This document shows positions 62,387 through 64,000 of a DNA stretch of 64,000 bases, in pieces (the first letter of the stretch is position 1; the number at the start of each line of letters is the position of its first letter). The stretch covers positions 3,224,001 through 3,288,000 of the forward strand of contig JAJFZO010000087.1 in NCBI GenBank assembly GCA_021397835.1. The letters are read 5' to 3'. The notes below the pieces were generated by a model that saw nothing but the letters and a program-made list of their open reading frames with translations, did no database searches and had not been told where the DNA came from. Both the position numbers and the translations under genes were made by a program. Source of the DNA: Moringa oleifera (taxonomy: Eukaryota; Streptophyta; Magnoliopsida; Brassicales; Moringaceae).

Positions 62387-62393
62387 ATTTATA
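62387..62393 (-). promoter_or_regulatory. TATA box of patatin copy 4
   Basis: TATAAAT on the minus strand, 153 bases before the ATG, equivalent to the one at 56931-56937. Confidence 0.65.
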
Positions 62394-62611
62394 GACACCC
62401 ATTTCTGATTAAGTTCAGAAATGTCAACCCTGAGCTTAGATCTTTCTATATTCAAGCACTCAAAAACAAAAAAAGAAAAAAAAAAAAAAGACAAAGTCGG
62501 ATGAATTTCTAACCATCAAAATAAAATTTAGACTCCACTTCTGTTGGATCCAATACCTTTCTTTCAAGCTGCATTACTAGTGAAATTTCTTAGGCATGCA
62601 TGTTTCAAAAT

Positions 62612-62624
62612 GGACTGCGTCAAA
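62612..62624 (-). promoter_or_regulatory. Conserved TTTGACGCAGTCC promoter element, copy 4
   Basis: Identical to 57118-57130, about 380 bases before the ATG of copy 4. Confidence 0.5.
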
Positions 62625-63030
62625 AGAGCTTCCACAGAACTCTTCTAGCATTTCTTATTTTCCTGGAAACAAGCACAGGTATGTACATTGGTTTTAAGAA
62701 CTAATAGGAATTTAGGTCGCTTCTAATTAATGCTTAGAAATCAATGACTTTTGACAGGAGAAAGCATGAGAGCCATGCATGCATGCCCAGATGCTCAAGT
62801 AAACCATGTTGATCATTTCAAAGCGACCTCAATCCGCATTCCAAAGAAATTGATGACTAGTAAAGACGGGAAATGTCAATACGCTGCACTGACTAATAGT
62901 AAAGCTCTAACTTTCTTTCTTGCCACACGGACTACTGTGAGGAATAATAATGCTCCAACTTTCATTCTTGCAAAACATGTATAAAGAGGAATGGGCTTTG
63001 GGAGACAAGAAAAATGGGTGTTCCTGCAAA

Positions 63031-64000
63031 ACGGGTATAAAGAAGACTGGGTTTTAAGGGAGAGGGGGAAAAAAAAAAAAAAAAGATACAGAGGAGAGTT
63101 TCAATTTTTCGAAGCTTAAAGGATACCAAGCATAAGGAAATGCCGTTAATTGAATATTAAACATTTGACATGATAGGTTTAAAACTTAAAAGAAGTATCC
63201 ATGATACAATGAGTATTATAAATTATTTAAAAATGTAATTATATTAATTTAATACTTCAAGTTATAAACATATAACTTATTGATTTTAAATATTATAATT
63301 TTTTTCAAAACAGAAGCTAAAAATATCAATCATTGAAAAAATTATCTGAGCTTAAAAAATATCCTTAATTATTAAATTTGATGTTTCCAGCTATTTTTTC
63401 CCACCAAACTTGATTAAAACGCCAGGTTTCTCTCTCAGTCATCTACTCTGATGTAAAACTCTAAACCATGGTTAGTAATTGATGATATTTTTTAGCTGAA
63501 ATTTTTTAATTTTCAATCCATATCCGGTAACTTAATCACTCAATATAGGAAATATAAAAAAACTATAAAGATAATGATATATACTGTTAGAGAGTCGTTT
63601 CACTGGTTTTTTGTCTATCAAGTTCATAGATGCTTATCTCAATCTCTCGCTAGCTTCAACAAGATCATCGAAGTTTTTCCTCATGGCTACATCGTTAGAA
63701 GATAAATATTCTCTTAGTGTAATCTTTCATCAATTCATCAATTATTTTACATTTGTTTCATTTTTTTCACAAATGTATACATATATATATATATATATAT
63801 GCACAAAAATTTTATTACATTGATAAATGTCTTATTATAAGAAAAAATAAATAATCAAATTTAAGATTATACTTATCTAAAAATCTTAAAATTTAAATTC
63901 AAAATTCAAATTAATGATTGTTTCTATCTAAATTCAAACTAAATGATTATTCTTATCTACACTACTACAAATAAAAGCTTTAATGACAGTTAAAAATGGT
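63031..64000. other. AT-rich end of window with (TA)n and a CACTA-like terminus
   Basis: An A-run lies at 63068-63084, a (TA)n run at about 63779-63800, and CACTACTACAAATAAAAGC begins at 63960 and runs off the window. The last resembles the start of a CACTA or similar DNA transposon. Apart from the patatin fragment no coding signal is seen. Confidence 0.4.
63595..63725 (-). pseudogene. Broken patatin exon-6 fragment (fifth copy)
   Basis: On the minus strand it reads YLSSNDVAMRKNFDDLVEAS, then ERLR and a stop, then after a small disruption KKPVKR. This aligns with the exon-6 segment of the intact copies ([20 protein letters not shown] and KKPVSR). The stop and the extra bases before KKPV break it. 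No neighbouring exons are visible up to the window end or in the 600 bases downstream. Either a relic, or the last trace of a decayed gene extending past 64000. Confidence 0.75.

Larger units (their letters stand above)
59269..63030. repeat. Segmental duplication, unit 2 (patatin copy 4 with flanks)
   Basis: Partner of 54137-57600. Shares the gene, the TATA region, CGCTGCACTGACTAATA, GGACTGCGTCAAA and the CTTTCTTTCTTGCCA motifs upstream, and the 3'-flank block downstream. Confidence 0.85.

Noticed and set aside
1..64000. CRISPR arrays, rRNA, tRNA or organelle DNA inserts
   Set aside because: No spaced direct repeats of CRISPR type, no tRNA-like A/B box pairs noticed, and no recognisable organelle genes.

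Overview
This is eukaryotic nuclear DNA, almost certainly from a eudicot plant. Genes are interrupted by GT..AG introns, spacers are very AT-rich, simple repeats are common, retroelement relics are present, and every gene can be matched by eye to a plant family. I cannot name the species. There are no operons, CRISPR arrays, rRNA or tRNA genes that I can see. Exon joins were worked out by hand; each model below keeps one open frame through all junctions and its coding length is a multiple of three.

Layout. (1) 0.7-7.2 kb, plus: a 15-exon membrane-bound calcineurin-like metallophosphoesterase (1022 aa). (2) 7.9-10.2 kb, minus: a six-exon type II membrane protein with a sulfotransferase-like fold (340 aa), convergent with the first gene. 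(3) 11.5-16.4 kb: an old, stop-ridden Ty1/copia LTR retrotransposon with both LTRs. (4) 17.3-19.4 kb, minus: a plastid heme-oxygenase-like protein of the inactive HO2 type (351 aa), with Arg where HO1 has the heme-ligand His. (5) 21.8-28.6 kb, minus: a 10-exon SERAC1-like ARM-repeat plus serine-hydrolase protein (1222 aa) with a mitochondrial-looking N-terminus. (6) 28.6-36.7 kb: gene-poor AT-rich DNA with a LINE relic and a possible gypsy-LTR fragment.

(7) 36.7-64 kb: a cluster of four intact patatin-like phospholipase genes, two plus (36.8-38.9, 48.0-49.9) and two minus (54.9-56.8, 60.3-62.2), plus a broken fifth fragment at 63.6-63.7. All four intact copies have seven coding exons with the same phases; exon 2 (182 nt) and exon 5 (303 nt) are the same length in all. 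All keep the DGGGxRG, GTSTGG and IDGG motifs. The two minus genes lie in a direct segmental duplication with an offset of about 5.1 to 5.5 kb that includes promoters and 3' flanks. A related 3'-flank block occurs three times, which suggests an older tail-to-tail pair was copied and one gene body lost. C-terminal tails differ between copies.

The first five genes are single-copy in the window, with organelle or endomembrane roles and no obvious link to each other. The patatin cluster is the functional unit of interest: soluble acyl hydrolases of the PLP2 type, a family known for stress and pathogen response, with shared TGACGC promoter cores. I found no system that is clearly new to science; the most unusual items are the cluster's duplication history and the conserved promoter element.
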